In this document: positions 14,950 to 23,279 of the stretch, in pieces
Position numbering within the stretch: position 1 is the stretch's first letter
Layout of the letters: each line of letters opens with the position of its first letter
Assembly (NCBI GenBank): GCA_011049175.1
Contig: DSCJ01000089.1
Location: 1-49,119 of the forward strand
Source of the DNA: Bacteroidota bacterium
Lineage (GTDB): Bacteria > Bacteroidota > Bacteroidia > Bacteroidales > VadinHA17
Direction: 5' to 3'
DNA length: 49,119 bases
Position numbers and translations under genes: made by a program
Notes under the pieces: model-generated
What the model was told of the DNA's origin: nothing
The model's input: only the letters and a program-made list of their open reading frames with translations
Database searches by the model: none

Positions 14950-17604
14950 TCAATCCCGAAGATACTGCTTTTTATAGAAACTGAGGTAGATGGGGAATGA
15001 TTTATGGGACATCAGGGCTGCATAATTGGCGGCCGAAATCATCAGGGGCTGGTCGGGAGGAAGGTTCGTGCCGTCCCATACGCCGGGGTTGTTCAGGATG
15101 TTTTCCAGGTATTCTTCACACACTTCCCGGTTCTGGAATTCTCTCACGGTGAATATTTTCAATTGATTGCCGAAGTCTTCCTCCATCGTTTCATAATTGG
15201 CATTGGTATAATATTCAATGTTGAAATTGATGATACGGAAGGTCAGGCGGCGGAGGTCTACCATGGCCGGATCGACCACCAGAAGCACATAATGGGGGCC
15301 TTCGGGGTGGTACCGGTAGATCTGTTCAGCCAGTTTTTCTTCCTCCTCCTGCCGGATATCGGGATTTTCTTCCCTGATCAGGTCAATGACCTGTCCGGCC
15401 AGTTGTGCTACCTCGTGAGTGGGGTAGTCTTCTATCAGGGCTGTCAGTTCGTTTTTCAATACCCGCACATTAGAAATTCTGCCTGTGGCAACAGCCCGCA
15501 AATACCTTAATTTCGGTGTCAGATCGTTGTTTTGGTTTTGTTCCAGTATGCTGTCGGTGCGGGTGATGACTTCTTCATACCGCCGGTTCCGGTACAGGGA
15601 GTATACCTCGCGGTATGCCTGCTCCAACTGATTCAGCCTTTCTCTTTGCCGCCTGAAATAATCGGGATCGGATACGATTCCTGCCATTTCGCTGTCGGGG
15701 AATTCAGATAACATTTTGCTTTTGTACCTGTTGGCCAGGGCGGTATTTCCGGCATCGGAATACATCTGATACAATGCGTAATATGTTTCCGGCCGGTGGG
15801 GGTGATCGGGGTATCGCCTGTTGAGTTCTTCGAATGATTCGATGGCCCGGGGATAATCATGAAAGAGTTCACGATAGGTTTGCCCCGCACCGTAGAGGGC
15901 TTCCATGAGCCGCTGGTGGGAAATTTGCATGAGCGAATCGGTCAGTGGCAGATCTTTCAGGTAATATTCCCGGCTTTTGTTGTCGGCGGTTTCGCCTGTG
16001 GGTATCGCTTCCAGGCCGGTGGCGGGGGTATTTGTGCCATCTTCGCTGAAAGATACCTGAGATTTGTTTGCCCGCCTCCAGTTGTCTTCCAGTTTCCTTT
16101 CTCCCCATTTTCTTTTGAATTCCATCTGTCCCAGACCAATGGTGGCCTGATTATAGAAATACCATTTTCCGCTTTCGGCATACTGGTCTCTGAAGCGTGC
16201 CTGGTTCTGGTAATACTGCATGGTATTGCGCTGAACCTCCAGTTCCTGTTGCCGCTGTTGTTGTTCTTCCTCCCGCACCTTTTGAATCAGTCTGTCAATA
16301 AACTGATTCCGTGTATTTACATCCAGAGAGGCCACATACTGCAGGCTGTCTTCCCGTTCCACCGTTTCAACATAGCCGATCAACCGGTTCAGATTTCCTG
16401 ATTTACTGAAAATCTGCTGGTATCCGGGATAATCGGCATTGAGGAAAGTTACGGCGCTGTCATAGTATGTTTTGGCTTCCCGGTATTGTACCCTGGAAAA
16501 ATAAATATCGGCAATAGCCAGGTATGAAATGCCTTTTTGTGTGGTATTAGACAGGCTGGTGCGGGCCGATTCGCGGAACAGTTCGATGGCTTCTTCCACG
16601 TTTCCTTCCCGGTATGATAGTCTTCCCAGGGCATAATAAATCTGGTCGCGGAATGCTTCGTTCTTTTCATCGCGCAGCATTTTGCTTAGTTCTTTCCTGA
16701 TCTCTCGGCTGTCGCGGTTTTCAATATCAAATGTTCCGGCCAGATTGATCCTGGCATTGAAAGTCATTTCATAGGGAGGATTCATTTTGATCACCTGGCG
16801 GTACAGGGAAGAGGCTTTCGCCCGGTTGCCTGTTTTTTCGTATAGCTGGGCCAGGATAAAGGCATACCGGGTTTTATCTTTTTTCTTTCTTGCCAGGGAA
16901 AGGGCTTTTTCAAGGTAAGGGATAGCTGACGCATATCTTTCCTGTCGTATCTGAAAATCGGCTGAGGCTGCATGGAGTAACTTGTTCAGTTTTCGGGGAA
17001 GGTCGCGCCGTGCTTCAGCCAGGTTCAGGGCCCGTTCAGCTTCTCTCATATTGCCCAGTTCCATGTAGGTTCGTGCCAGCCAGATCCTGGCTTCGGTTTT
17101 GACCTCAGGATCGTCGTATTCTTCAATGATATGCCGGTAGGTTCTTTCCGCCAGGTAGAGGTCTTCCATGAAAAACTGGGATTTGCCCATCAGCAGGTAG
17201 GCATCGTCAATCCAATGGTTGTATTCGTTTTTTTCGTAAAAAGCCTGTTCTTTTACGCTGAGCTGCCGGTTCTTTTCTCTGGGCCTGGCGGTAATGGAAT
17301 GCTGGGTGATGACCTTCGAGGCTTTCCGGATGGCCCTTTCCATTTCCGGGCTGATGGCCCCGGTGGCAACCCCCGCTGAAACCGGGAATACCGGCAACAA
17401 ACGGGTATAATCGTCTTCCACGGCTTCTTCTGCTTTTTTCAGACCCCGCTTGAAGCTCTCATACCCGTTGAAATAGATATTGTATTTGGAGGTCAGGTTA
17501 TGGTATGCCCGGGTCAGGCCGGTGTTGTTCTCTGTGGAACAGGCGGCGGCCGTGAGCAAAACCAGTCCCAGGAAAACTGGGCTGTATGCAGGTATTTTTT
17601 TCAC
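14950..17604 (-). CDS. porW: PorW/SprE-type lipoprotein of the type IX secretion system
   Basis: An 884-residue lipoprotein rich in TPR-type helices, needed in relatives for type IX secretion and gliding. A signal peptide (PVFLGLVLLTAAAC) ends at a lipobox Cys at about residue 22. It is followed by the family's conserved SKYNIYFNGYESFKRGLKKA and many TPR-like repeats (LMGKSQFFMEDLYLAERTYR, AYILAQLYEKTGN-like, ALYQMYSDAGNTALANRY). Glutamine-rich coiled-coil stretches lie in the middle, and the C-terminal portion is a conserved beta-rich domain (HYVLLVVDP, IFTVREFQNREVCEEYL). The start codon is GTG at 17604, placed by the signal peptide. It is encoded immediately before porX, an arrangement that fits the reported link between PorX and PorW/SprE function. 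Confidence 0.87.
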   Translation of the reverse strand: MKKIPAYSPVFLGLVLLTAAACSTENNTGLTRAYHNLTSKYNIYFNGYESFKRGLKKAEEAVEDDYTRLLPVFPVSAGVATGAISPEMERAIRKASKVITQHSITARPREKNRQLSVKEQAFYEKNEYNHWIDDAYLLMGKSQFFMEDLYLAERTYRHIIEEYDDPEVKTEARIWLARTYMELGNMREAERALNLAEARRDLPRKLNKLLHAASADFQIRQERYASAIPYLEKALSLARKKKDKTRYAFILAQLYEKTGNRAKASSLYRQVIKMNPPYEMTFNARINLAGTFDIENRDSREIRKELSKMLRDEKNEAFRDQIYYALGRLSYREGNVEEAIELFRESARTSLSNTTQKGISYLAIADIYFSRVQYREAKTYYDSAVTFLNADYPGYQQIFSKSGNLNRLIGYVETVEREDSLQYVASLDVNTRNQFIDRLIQKVREEEQQQRQQELEVQRNTMQYYQNQARFRDQYAESGKWYFYNQATIGLGQMEFKRKWGERKLEDNWRRANKSQVSFSEDGTNTPATGLEAIPTGETADNKSREYYLKDLPLTDSLMQISHQRLMEALYGAGQTYRELFHDYPRAIESFEELNRRYPDHPHRPETYYALYQMYSDAGNTALANRYKSKMLSEFPDSEMAGIVSDPDYFRRQRERLNQLEQAYREVYSLYRNRRYEEVITRTDSILEQNQNNDLTPKLRYLRAVATGRISNVRVLKNELTALIEDYPTHEVAQLAGQVIDLIREENPDIRQEEEEKLAEQIYRYHPEGPHYVLLVVDPAMVDLRRLTFRIINFNIEYYTNANYETMEEDFGNQLKIFTVREFQNREVCEEYLENILNNPGVWDGTNLPPDQPLMISAANYAALMSHKSFPIYLSFYKKQYLRD

Positions 17605-17698
17605 CGTTACGGAAGTATTCTCAGCATAATAAAACTAAAAAAACGGGCACATATTTTGTTCACCCTGCATTTTTCCCTGATGGGAGGGAATGCCGCAT

Positions 17699-17725
17699 AA
17701 AAAAAGGGCCGGACGACCCTTTTTT
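17699..17725 (-). terminator. Candidate terminator after the NifU-like gene
   Basis: AAAAAAAGGG and CCCTTTTTT flank an eight-base loop (17709-17716). On the minus strand the stem ends in seven Ts. It lies 22 bases past the NifU-like stop codon and before porW. The GC part of the stem is only three pairs. Confidence 0.55.
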
Positions 17726-17747
17726 CAGATACAAGACAATGCATAAC

Positions 17748-17999
17748 TCAGGTATTTACGGCAATTACTTCCTTTACCTCAGGAACATCCCGGATAAGAG
17801 CCTGTTCCACCCCGGCTTTCAGTGTTTGTATGCTGAAAGGACAGCCGTGGCAGGCCCCGGTAAGTTCCACTTTTACCACCAGGTCGTCGGTAATGTCAAT
17901 CAGCCTGATATCTCCGCCGTCGGCCTGGAGATAAGGCCGTACCTTTTCCAGAGAATTTCTGATCCTTTCCTCAAATTTTTGTTTTTCTTCCGCTTTCAT
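17748..17999 (-). CDS. NifU-like Fe-S scaffold/carrier protein
   Basis: An 83-residue protein equal to the C-terminal domain of NifU (Nfu type), which carries and delivers Fe-S clusters. The metal-binding CxxC is present (Cys50-His-Gly-Cys53, in TGACHGCPFS), after LQADGGDIRL, a signature of the family. It sits 34 bases after the Mrp/Nbp35 ATPase gene on the same strand. The pairing is expected because both act in cluster transfer. Confidence 0.93.
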   Translation of the reverse strand: MKAEEKQKFEERIRNSLEKVRPYLQADGGDIRLIDITDDLVVKVELTGACHGCPFSIQTLKAGVEQALIRDVPEVKEVIAVNT

Positions 18000-18033
18000 G
18001 AGTCATGTGTTGAGATGATGCATTTGATTGATA

Positions 18034-19134
18034 CTATTTGTTTACCATAACCCGCCGGGTAGGAGGCAGGTTTTTGTTCCTTTCTTCCACGGCAAGGATG
18101 ACTTCCCGGGCCAGTTCAGTAAATGCTTTTCCTTCGGGAGAATCGGGGATGAGAGCCGAGGGGATGCCCTTGTCGCCGCCTTCCCGGATAGCCTGGACAA
18201 TGGGGATCTGTCCCAGCAGCCGCACATGCATCTTCTTTGCCAGTTCTTTGCAGCCGTCTTTACCAAAGATGTAATACCGGTTTTCAGGCAGTTCTGCCGG
18301 AGTAAACCAGGCCATATTTTCCACCAGCCCCAGCACAGGCACGTTGATCTTTTCGTTTCTGAACATACTGATCCCTTTTACGGCATCTGCCAGTGCCACA
18401 TCCTGTGGAGTGCTGACGATAATAGCGCCGGTGACATCCACTTCCTGTACCAGGGTCAGATGGATGTCGCTGGTTCCTGGAGGCAGGTCTACCAGCAGGT
18501 AGTCCAGGGCGCCCCAGTCTCCCTGTTGGAAAATCTGTTTCAGGAAATTGGAAGCCATGGGCCCTCTCCAAACGGTGGCATCTTCAGGCCTGATGAAGAA
18601 CCCGATAGACAGAATTTTTACCCCGTATTGATCCACCGGAACAATCAGGTCTTTTCCTTCCACCTGTTGAGCTACCGGACGGGCATCCAGCAGGTCGAAC
18701 ATTTTGGGAATGGAAGGACCGAATATATCGGCATCCACCAGTCCCACACGGGCTCCTGTATTTGCCAGCGCCACGGCCAGGTTGGTGGCCACGGTCGATT
18801 TACCTACTCCTCCCTTACCCGAGGCAACGGCAAGAATGTTTTTTACATCTTTCAGGGAATCGAACTCACCCAGCTCCATTTTCCGGACAGGCTCTTCCAC
18901 TTCAATGGCAAACCGGAGTTTTTTTCCGAATTGCTGTTCCAGGGCCTGGAAACAGGTCCTGCGAATGGACTGGATCAACGGATCACGCATTTTTTTGGAA
19001 ACCAGTGTAAACACGGCATGATCCTGTTCAATGCGGATGTTTTTCACCATGCCCATGGAAACGATGTCTTCGTTATTTTCCGGGTGCTTTACCTGTTTCA
19101 GTACGTCAACAATTTGTTCTTCAGTGATATTCAT
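18034..19134 (-). CDS. Mrp/Nbp35-family Fe-S carrier ATPase
   Basis: A P-loop ATPase of the Mrp/ApbC family that carries Fe-S clusters. Residues 1-85 form a MIP18 (DUF59)-like domain. The deviant Walker A motif GKGGVGKST lies at 106-114, followed by GLVDADIFGPSIPKMF. YLLVDLPPGTSD is the Walker B-like motif and ENMAWFTP a family-specific segment. The CxxC near the C-terminus that binds a cluster in some members is not obvious here (one Cys, in GKDGCKELAKK), so cluster handling may differ. At 366 residues it is of normal length. Located between the alkyltransferase-like gene and the NifU-like gene. Confidence 0.92.
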   Translation of the reverse strand: MNITEEQIVDVLKQVKHPENNEDIVSMGMVKNIRIEQDHAVFTLVSKKMRDPLIQSIRRTCFQALEQQFGKKLRFAIEVEEPVRKMELGEFDSLKDVKNILAVASGKGGVGKSTVATNLAVALANTGARVGLVDADIFGPSIPKMFDLLDARPVAQQVEGKDLIVPVDQYGVKILSIGFFIRPEDATVWRGPMASNFLKQIFQQGDWGALDYLLVDLPPGTSDIHLTLVQEVDVTGAIIVSTPQDVALADAVKGISMFRNEKINVPVLGLVENMAWFTPAELPENRYYIFGKDGCKELAKKMHVRLLGQIPIVQAIREGGDKGIPSALIPDSPEGKAFTELAREVILAVEERNKNLPPTRRVMVNK

Positions 19135-19168
19135 TGTTTATATTTTTTAAACAGACTAAATAAAGTCA

Positions 19169-19176
19169 CAAAATTA
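19169..19176 (-). promoter_or_regulatory. Candidate -7 element of mrp
   Basis: The minus strand reads TAATTTTG, matching TAnnTTTG, 34 bases before the mrp start. No clear -33 element. Confidence 0.35.
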
Positions 19177-19201
19177 CAAAAAAGAAGAGGAAAAAAACCG
19201 A

Positions 19202-19540
19202 TCAGGGGCGAAGTTCTCTTACGGGATCCCAGAAAATTTCCTGAAAACGGACCACACCATTGTTCTCCACCCTGATCCCTTCACTTTCCAGCAACTGCTG
19301 CATCGTATTCCGGCCCATGAAATGATGCTTGCCGGTAAGCAGTCCGTTGCGGTTCACCACCCGGTGGGCGGGAATCGTTTCATCCACGGTGTGGCATTTG
19401 TTCAGGGCCCATCCCACCATGCGGGCCGACCGGCCGGAACCCAGGTAGCGTGCAATGGCTCCGTACGAAGTTACCCTCCCGGGAGGGATCAGACGGGTTA
19501 CCTCATACACTTTTTCAAAGAAACTGTTATTCTCTGTCAT
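19202..19540 (-). CDS. Alkyltransferase-like protein (MGMT family, no catalytic cysteine)
   Basis: A 112-residue protein from the O6-methylguanine-DNA methyltransferase C-terminal domain family, with helix-turn-helix features (RVTSYGAIARYLG, ARMVGWAL). The catalytic site, normally PCHR, reads PAHRVV, so the alkyl-accepting cysteine is alanine. Proteins with this change (ATLs) bind O6-alkylguanine in DNA without transferring the alkyl group and hand the lesion to nucleotide excision repair. I infer the same role. ATG 19540 is preferred; the frame is open to 19570, but that would overlap trmB by 44 bases rather than 14. It lies in the trmB-mrp run, all on the minus strand. Confidence 0.88.
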   Translation of the reverse strand: MTENNSFFEKVYEVTRLIPPGRVTSYGAIARYLGSGRSARMVGWALNKCHTVDETIPAHRVVNRNGLLTGKHHFMGRNTMQQLLESEGIRVENNGVVRFQEIFWDPVRELRP

Positions 19541-20234
19541 CGGGCAGTTCAATGATTTCTTTATCTGCATCGAGGCTGAACTTCAGATAATGGATGGGAA
19601 GTCCCTTTTCCAGGAACCGGGTTTCATAAAAGGTACGGATCGACAGGATATCATCGGCCAGTCCCGATCCGTACAGATCGTCGGTAGCCAGCAGGGGTTC
19701 CAGGCGGTTGTGTTTCAGAAGCTCCAGGGTATAGGTGTAAAGTGGCCGGCTGTCGGTTTTCAGGTGGATGATCGCTCCGGGCCTGACCATCCGGCGGTAG
19801 GCATTCAGAAAACGGGGAGTGGTAAGCCGCTTTTTGTTTCTCCGGCGTTTGAGCTGGGGATCGGGGAAGGTGAGCCATATTTCCGAAACCTCTCCGGGAG
19901 CGAAAAAAGACGTTATGAACTCGATCCGCGTTCGAAGGAATCCCACATTGGACATACCTGCTTCCAGTGCATTTTTGGCGCCTTTCCACATACGGGCTCC
20001 CTTGATATCCACCCCCAGGAAATTTTTATCCGGATATTTTTTTGCAAGCCCCACGGTATACTCCCCTTTACCGCAGCCCAGTTCCAGTACCAGTGGCTGA
20101 GAAACGGGAAAAAAACGGGTATTCCACTTTCCCTTCAGGGAGTGGTCGCGTTGGAATACTTCTTCAAAAGGAGGCTGTACCACATGCGGGAAGCGCCCCA
20201 TCTCCTCGAATTTCTGTAACTTTCCTTTTCCCAC
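19527..20234 (-). CDS. trmB: tRNA (guanine(46)-N7)-methyltransferase
   Basis: Methylates G46 in the variable loop of tRNAs using S-adenosylmethionine. The 235-residue protein has the SAM site LELGCGKGEYTVGLA, FLGVDIKGARMWKGA, and the family signature EIWLTFPDPQLKRRRNKKR, plus HLKTDSRPLYTY near the end. The start is GTG at 20234, nine bases after the gldH stop. A downstream ATG at residue 12 is a less likely alternative because the upstream residues (GKGKLQKFEEM) belong to the family's N-terminus. The 3' end overlaps the alkyltransferase-like gene by 14 bases. Confidence 0.94.
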   Translation of the reverse strand: MGKGKLQKFEEMGRFPHVVQPPFEEVFQRDHSLKGKWNTRFFPVSQPLVLELGCGKGEYTVGLAKKYPDKNFLGVDIKGARMWKGAKNALEAGMSNVGFLRTRIEFITSFFAPGEVSEIWLTFPDPQLKRRRNKKRLTTPRFLNAYRRMVRPGAIIHLKTDSRPLYTYTLELLKHNRLEPLLATDDLYGSGLADDILSIRTFYETRFLEKGLPIHYLKFSLDADKEIIELPDDRE

Positions 20235-20243
20235 GGGCGGAGA

Positions 20244-20726
20244 TTAGGGTTCTACTTTCTCTATCCTGAGTCCGATATCGGTGATATGTTTGAGAATATC
20301 GCGTCGCATGGCCTGTTTGATCTCAAACCGGTACATACCGGGGTAGGGAAACTTCACGCCGATTTTGTAAGGCACCTGTACAAAGTGCAAATCACCCAGG
20401 CCGCTCCCGTACCATTTGCCGTTTTCATCGGCCAGCATGCATTCCAGTGTGTCTGTCACAAAATTTCCGCTGGGGGCAGTAGTGGTAATGAACAGGTAAA
20501 GATTCCGGTTTTCGTATTTTCCGGAGTTCCTGATATTGATAAATACGTGGTGCACCGAGGCAGTGTCATCTATGGGAACATGGAATGTGACGGGCTGTTC
20601 TTTGGACCATTCTGCCGAAGGCAGGCGGGTGTTCTTTTCATACACCCGGTCCGGATCACAGGCGGTTGTTATCCATAATCCGGCTATAATGATCCACCCG
20701 ACGGTTTTTCCCCTCATACCCATCAT
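20244..20726 (-). CDS. gldH: Gliding motility-associated lipoprotein GldH
   Basis: A 160-residue lipoprotein: signal peptide (KTVGWIIIAGLWITTAC) with lipobox Cys at about residue 23. A beta-sandwich domain typical of GldH follows (HHVFINIRNSGKYENRNLYL, YPGMYRFEIKQAMR). GldH is required for gliding in Flavobacterium. In non-gliding Bacteroidota it is retained, but its exact role is unsettled. The ATG overlaps the ricT stop codon (ATGA, 20723-20726), showing translational coupling. Alternative Met codons at residues 2 and 4. Confidence 0.9.
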   Translation of the reverse strand: MMGMRGKTVGWIIIAGLWITTACDPDRVYEKNTRLPSAEWSKEQPVTFHVPIDDTASVHHVFINIRNSGKYENRNLYLFITTTAPSGNFVTDTLECMLADENGKWYGSGLGDLHFVQVPYKIGVKFPYPGMYRFEIKQAMRRDILKHITDIGLRIEKVEP

Positions 20727-21901
20727 GAATTTCGTTTTTCTTTCCGGTTGGGACGGTTTTTTTTCTTTTTCCTGCTCCCACCTTTCTTTTTCCGGTTCTT
20801 TGAGAACCTTTCAAGGTCGTCGTTGTGTAGGTCATTACCTGCCTGGCCTGAAGTGACCTCCATACTGACCACCTCTTCCATGATTTTTTTTACGAGAATT
20901 CCTTTCCGGTTCATGGCAATGATCTCGTTTACCCGGTCTACCGGAAGGCATACCTGCCTGCCGGCCGATTCTTTTTCGGTGGAATACCACATCATACGAC
21001 TGAACACATCGGTTTTCTGGTGATACAGAGAACCTTCCTCCGTTTCCAGTACGATCGATCCGTCGGGGAAATCACGTGTGGCGTCGAGATAGCATTCCAG
21101 CTCGTAATTCAGGCAGCATTTCAGCTTACCGCATTGCCCCGCCAGTTTCTGGGGATTCAGCGATAGTTCCTGCTGGCGGGCAGCTCCCGTGGTAACCGAC
21201 ACGAAATTCGCTATCCAGGTAGAACAACAAAGTTCCCGTCCGCACGGACCGATCCCTCCGATACGCCCGGCTTCCTGCCGTACTCCGATCTGGCGCATCT
21301 CGATCCGGATATGGAACTCTTCCGCCAGTACCTTGATGAGCTCCCTGAAATCGACCCGTTCGTCGGCAATGTAATAGAAAATGGCCTTGGTTTTGTCTCC
21401 CTGGTATTCCACATCCCCTATCTTCATGTCCAGATTCAGGTCGGCGGCTATTTTTCGGGCCTTGATCATGGTGCTGTGCTCCAGCCTGATGGCTTCTTTC
21501 CATTTCTGAAGATCGGCTTCGTTGGCTCTCCGGTAGATCTTTTTCATGTTTTCATCTTCCGGATCCACCCGGTATTTTTTCACCTGCAGGGCGACCAGTT
21601 CCCCAACAAGGGAAACAATCCCGATATCATGACCGGGTGATGCCTCCACCGCTACAATATCACCCTTTTTGAGCCTGAGCTGGTGTACATTCCGGTAAAA
21701 TCCTTTCCGGGTATTTTTGAACTTGACTTCCACAATGTCGAAATTCCTGGCGGTATCGGGGATATCCTGCAGCCAGTTGTATGTGTTCAGGTTTGAACAA
21801 CTGTCAAGACTAACCGGAGAGACCTCCCCGGTTTGTTCAAGGGTTTTGTCCTGCATGCAACGTTCACATATCCTTCCATTGATGATCACCGGTTCCTTCA
21901 T
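20723..21901 (-). CDS. ricT: RicT/PSP1-family protein
   Basis: A 392-residue protein of the PSP1 (YaaT) family. In Bacillus the relative is part of an Fe-S-containing complex that guides mRNA processing. The N-terminal region has a small Cys set (ICERCMQ), the PSP1 core includes YYIADERVDFRELIKVLAEE, and the cysteine-rich motifs GPCGRELCCSTW and QCGKLKCCLNYELECY are characteristic. The C-terminal 40 residues are an extremely basic tail of Lys/Arg/Gly (SRKKKKNRPNRKEK), suggesting RNA binding. The order holB, ricT, gldH is common in Bacteroidota. Confidence 0.9.
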   Translation of the reverse strand: MKEPVIINGRICERCMQDKTLEQTGEVSPVSLDSCSNLNTYNWLQDIPDTARNFDIVEVKFKNTRKGFYRNVHQLRLKKGDIVAVEASPGHDIGIVSLVGELVALQVKKYRVDPEDENMKKIYRRANEADLQKWKEAIRLEHSTMIKARKIAADLNLDMKIGDVEYQGDKTKAIFYYIADERVDFRELIKVLAEEFHIRIEMRQIGVRQEAGRIGGIGPCGRELCCSTWIANFVSVTTGAARQQELSLNPQKLAGQCGKLKCCLNYELECYLDATRDFPDGSIVLETEEGSLYHQKTDVFSRMMWYSTEKESAGRQVCLPVDRVNEIIAMNRKGILVKKIMEEVVSMEVTSGQAGNDLHNDDLERFSKNRKKKGGSRKKKKNRPNRKEKRNS

Positions 21902-21942
21902 GTTTTTCCGTTTTCAGGCTTTCCTGCAGGGAACAAAGTTAA

Positions 21943-23121
21943 TCAATTCTCACGGTAGATCAATTCTGACAGCTTCAGGCAAAGGTCAAGAAACACGATC
22001 CGAGCGTAAGCATTGGCTTCTATATGCCCGATGGCTTCATTGAATTCCCGGGTGATGGCTTCGATATTTCCGGCATGTATGAAACGGGAAAACTTTTGTG
22101 AGAATTCCTCTTCCTCTTTGTTCATGAATACCATCTCCTGTTTTTTATCTGGCATCAGTCCCAGGAACAGGTTTTCACGGATCATTCGCAGGCCATATTC
22201 CAGGAACTCTTTCTGCTTTTCCCGTCCTAAAGCGAATATTTCATCCACCCATGAGAGAAGTTGCGGCATACTTTTGTGGTAAAGGATGGATAACCGCATC
22301 AGCGATATGAACTGCCTGAGGTGTTCCTGGTTTTCTTCTTTCAGCCTGACCATTTTCATGGCCCGGTACACATCCCCTCTGGCCAGCCTTACCACCTCAT
22401 CCAGCTCCTTTCCGGACAGGGCGTACCTGGCTGATACGAATTCTTTCAGAGAGTCATGGTCTACCGCCGGGAGTGTAAATATCTGGGTGCGGCTGGTTAC
22501 GGTGGTCAGCATCGATTCCGGATTTTCGGCTACCAGGATGAATACGGTCTTTTCGGGAGGTTCCTCCAGGATTTTCAATATTTTATTGGCCGCCTGCTGG
22601 TTCATTTTTTCGGGATACCAGATGATCATCACTTTGTATTCAGATTCATAGGCCTTCAAACTGAGTTTTCTGATGATCTGACCTGCTTCAGCGGTGGTGA
22701 TAATCCCCTGCTGGTTATCAAAGCCCAGTTGCTCATACCATTGGTTCAGGGTGCAATACGGCTCACCCAGGAACAATTCCCTCCACAGATGAAGGGCATC
22801 ATCGCTTACCGGGTCTTTTATTTCATTCTTTTTATCATCATCTTTTTTTTGCAGCTTTTTTGTTTTGTTTATAGGAAAAACAAAGTGCAGGTCGGGGTGA
22901 ATGAGCTTTGCGTATTTAAGGCAGGATGGGCAGTTTCCGCAGGAATCTTCTTCCCCGCGGTTATTGCAGGAAATATACTGAGCCAGTGCTACCGCCAGAG
23001 GCAAACCCCCATAACCCGGCTGACCCGCCAGCATGAGGGCGTGGGGAAGACGGTTTTCCCCGATCATCCGGATAAAACGGTTTTTTAGCTCTTTCTGCCC
23101 TGTTACGTCGCTGAATTTCAT
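21943..23121 (-). CDS. holB: DNA polymerase III delta-prime subunit
   Basis: Clamp-loader subunit of the replicative polymerase. The 392-residue AAA+ protein has the expected delta-prime features: a degenerate Walker A (GQPGYGGLPLA, no GKT), a zinc module with Cys52, Cys61, Cys64 and Cys67, NKILKILEEPPEKTVFILV, and the sensor region TTVTSRTQIFTLP (the conserved SRC is here SRT). A charged insert (KKLQKKDDDKKNEIKDP, about 88-104) follows the zinc module. The gene is divergent from pgk and leads the minus-strand run holB-ricT-gldH-trmB. Confidence 0.92.
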   Translation of the reverse strand: MKFSDVTGQKELKNRFIRMIGENRLPHALMLAGQPGYGGLPLAVALAQYISCNNRGEEDSCGNCPSCLKYAKLIHPDLHFVFPINKTKKLQKKDDDKKNEIKDPVSDDALHLWRELFLGEPYCTLNQWYEQLGFDNQQGIITTAEAGQIIRKLSLKAYESEYKVMIIWYPEKMNQQAANKILKILEEPPEKTVFILVAENPESMLTTVTSRTQIFTLPAVDHDSLKEFVSARYALSGKELDEVVRLARGDVYRAMKMVRLKEENQEHLRQFISLMRLSILYHKSMPQLLSWVDEIFALGREKQKEFLEYGLRMIRENLFLGLMPDKKQEMVFMNKEEEEFSQKFSRFIHAGNIEAITREFNEAIGHIEANAYARIVFLDLCLKLSELIYREN

Positions 23122-23191
23122 TCGTATAACTTTTGCTTGCCGGCCGGAAAAGAAACCTCACGGCAGGCGCTGAGATTTCTTTTACCGATAA

Positions 23192-23223
23192 ATTGCCAAT
23201 CCCCAAATATCTTAATATTTTTG
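23192..23223 (+). promoter_or_regulatory. Candidate pgk promoter
   Basis: ATTG (23192-23195), 20 bases, then TATTTTTG (23216-23223) fits the Bacteroidota pattern. The predicted transcript starts about 50 bases before ATG 23280. Confidence 0.55.
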
Positions 23224-23279
23224 TCTACCTGAAAATCGGAAATGCATTTATTTTAAGATATTCACAAATCCTGATAACC

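Noticed and set aside
18028-19275. Long open frame antisense to mrp
   Set aside because: Full overlap with the clear Mrp ATPase; no conserved features.
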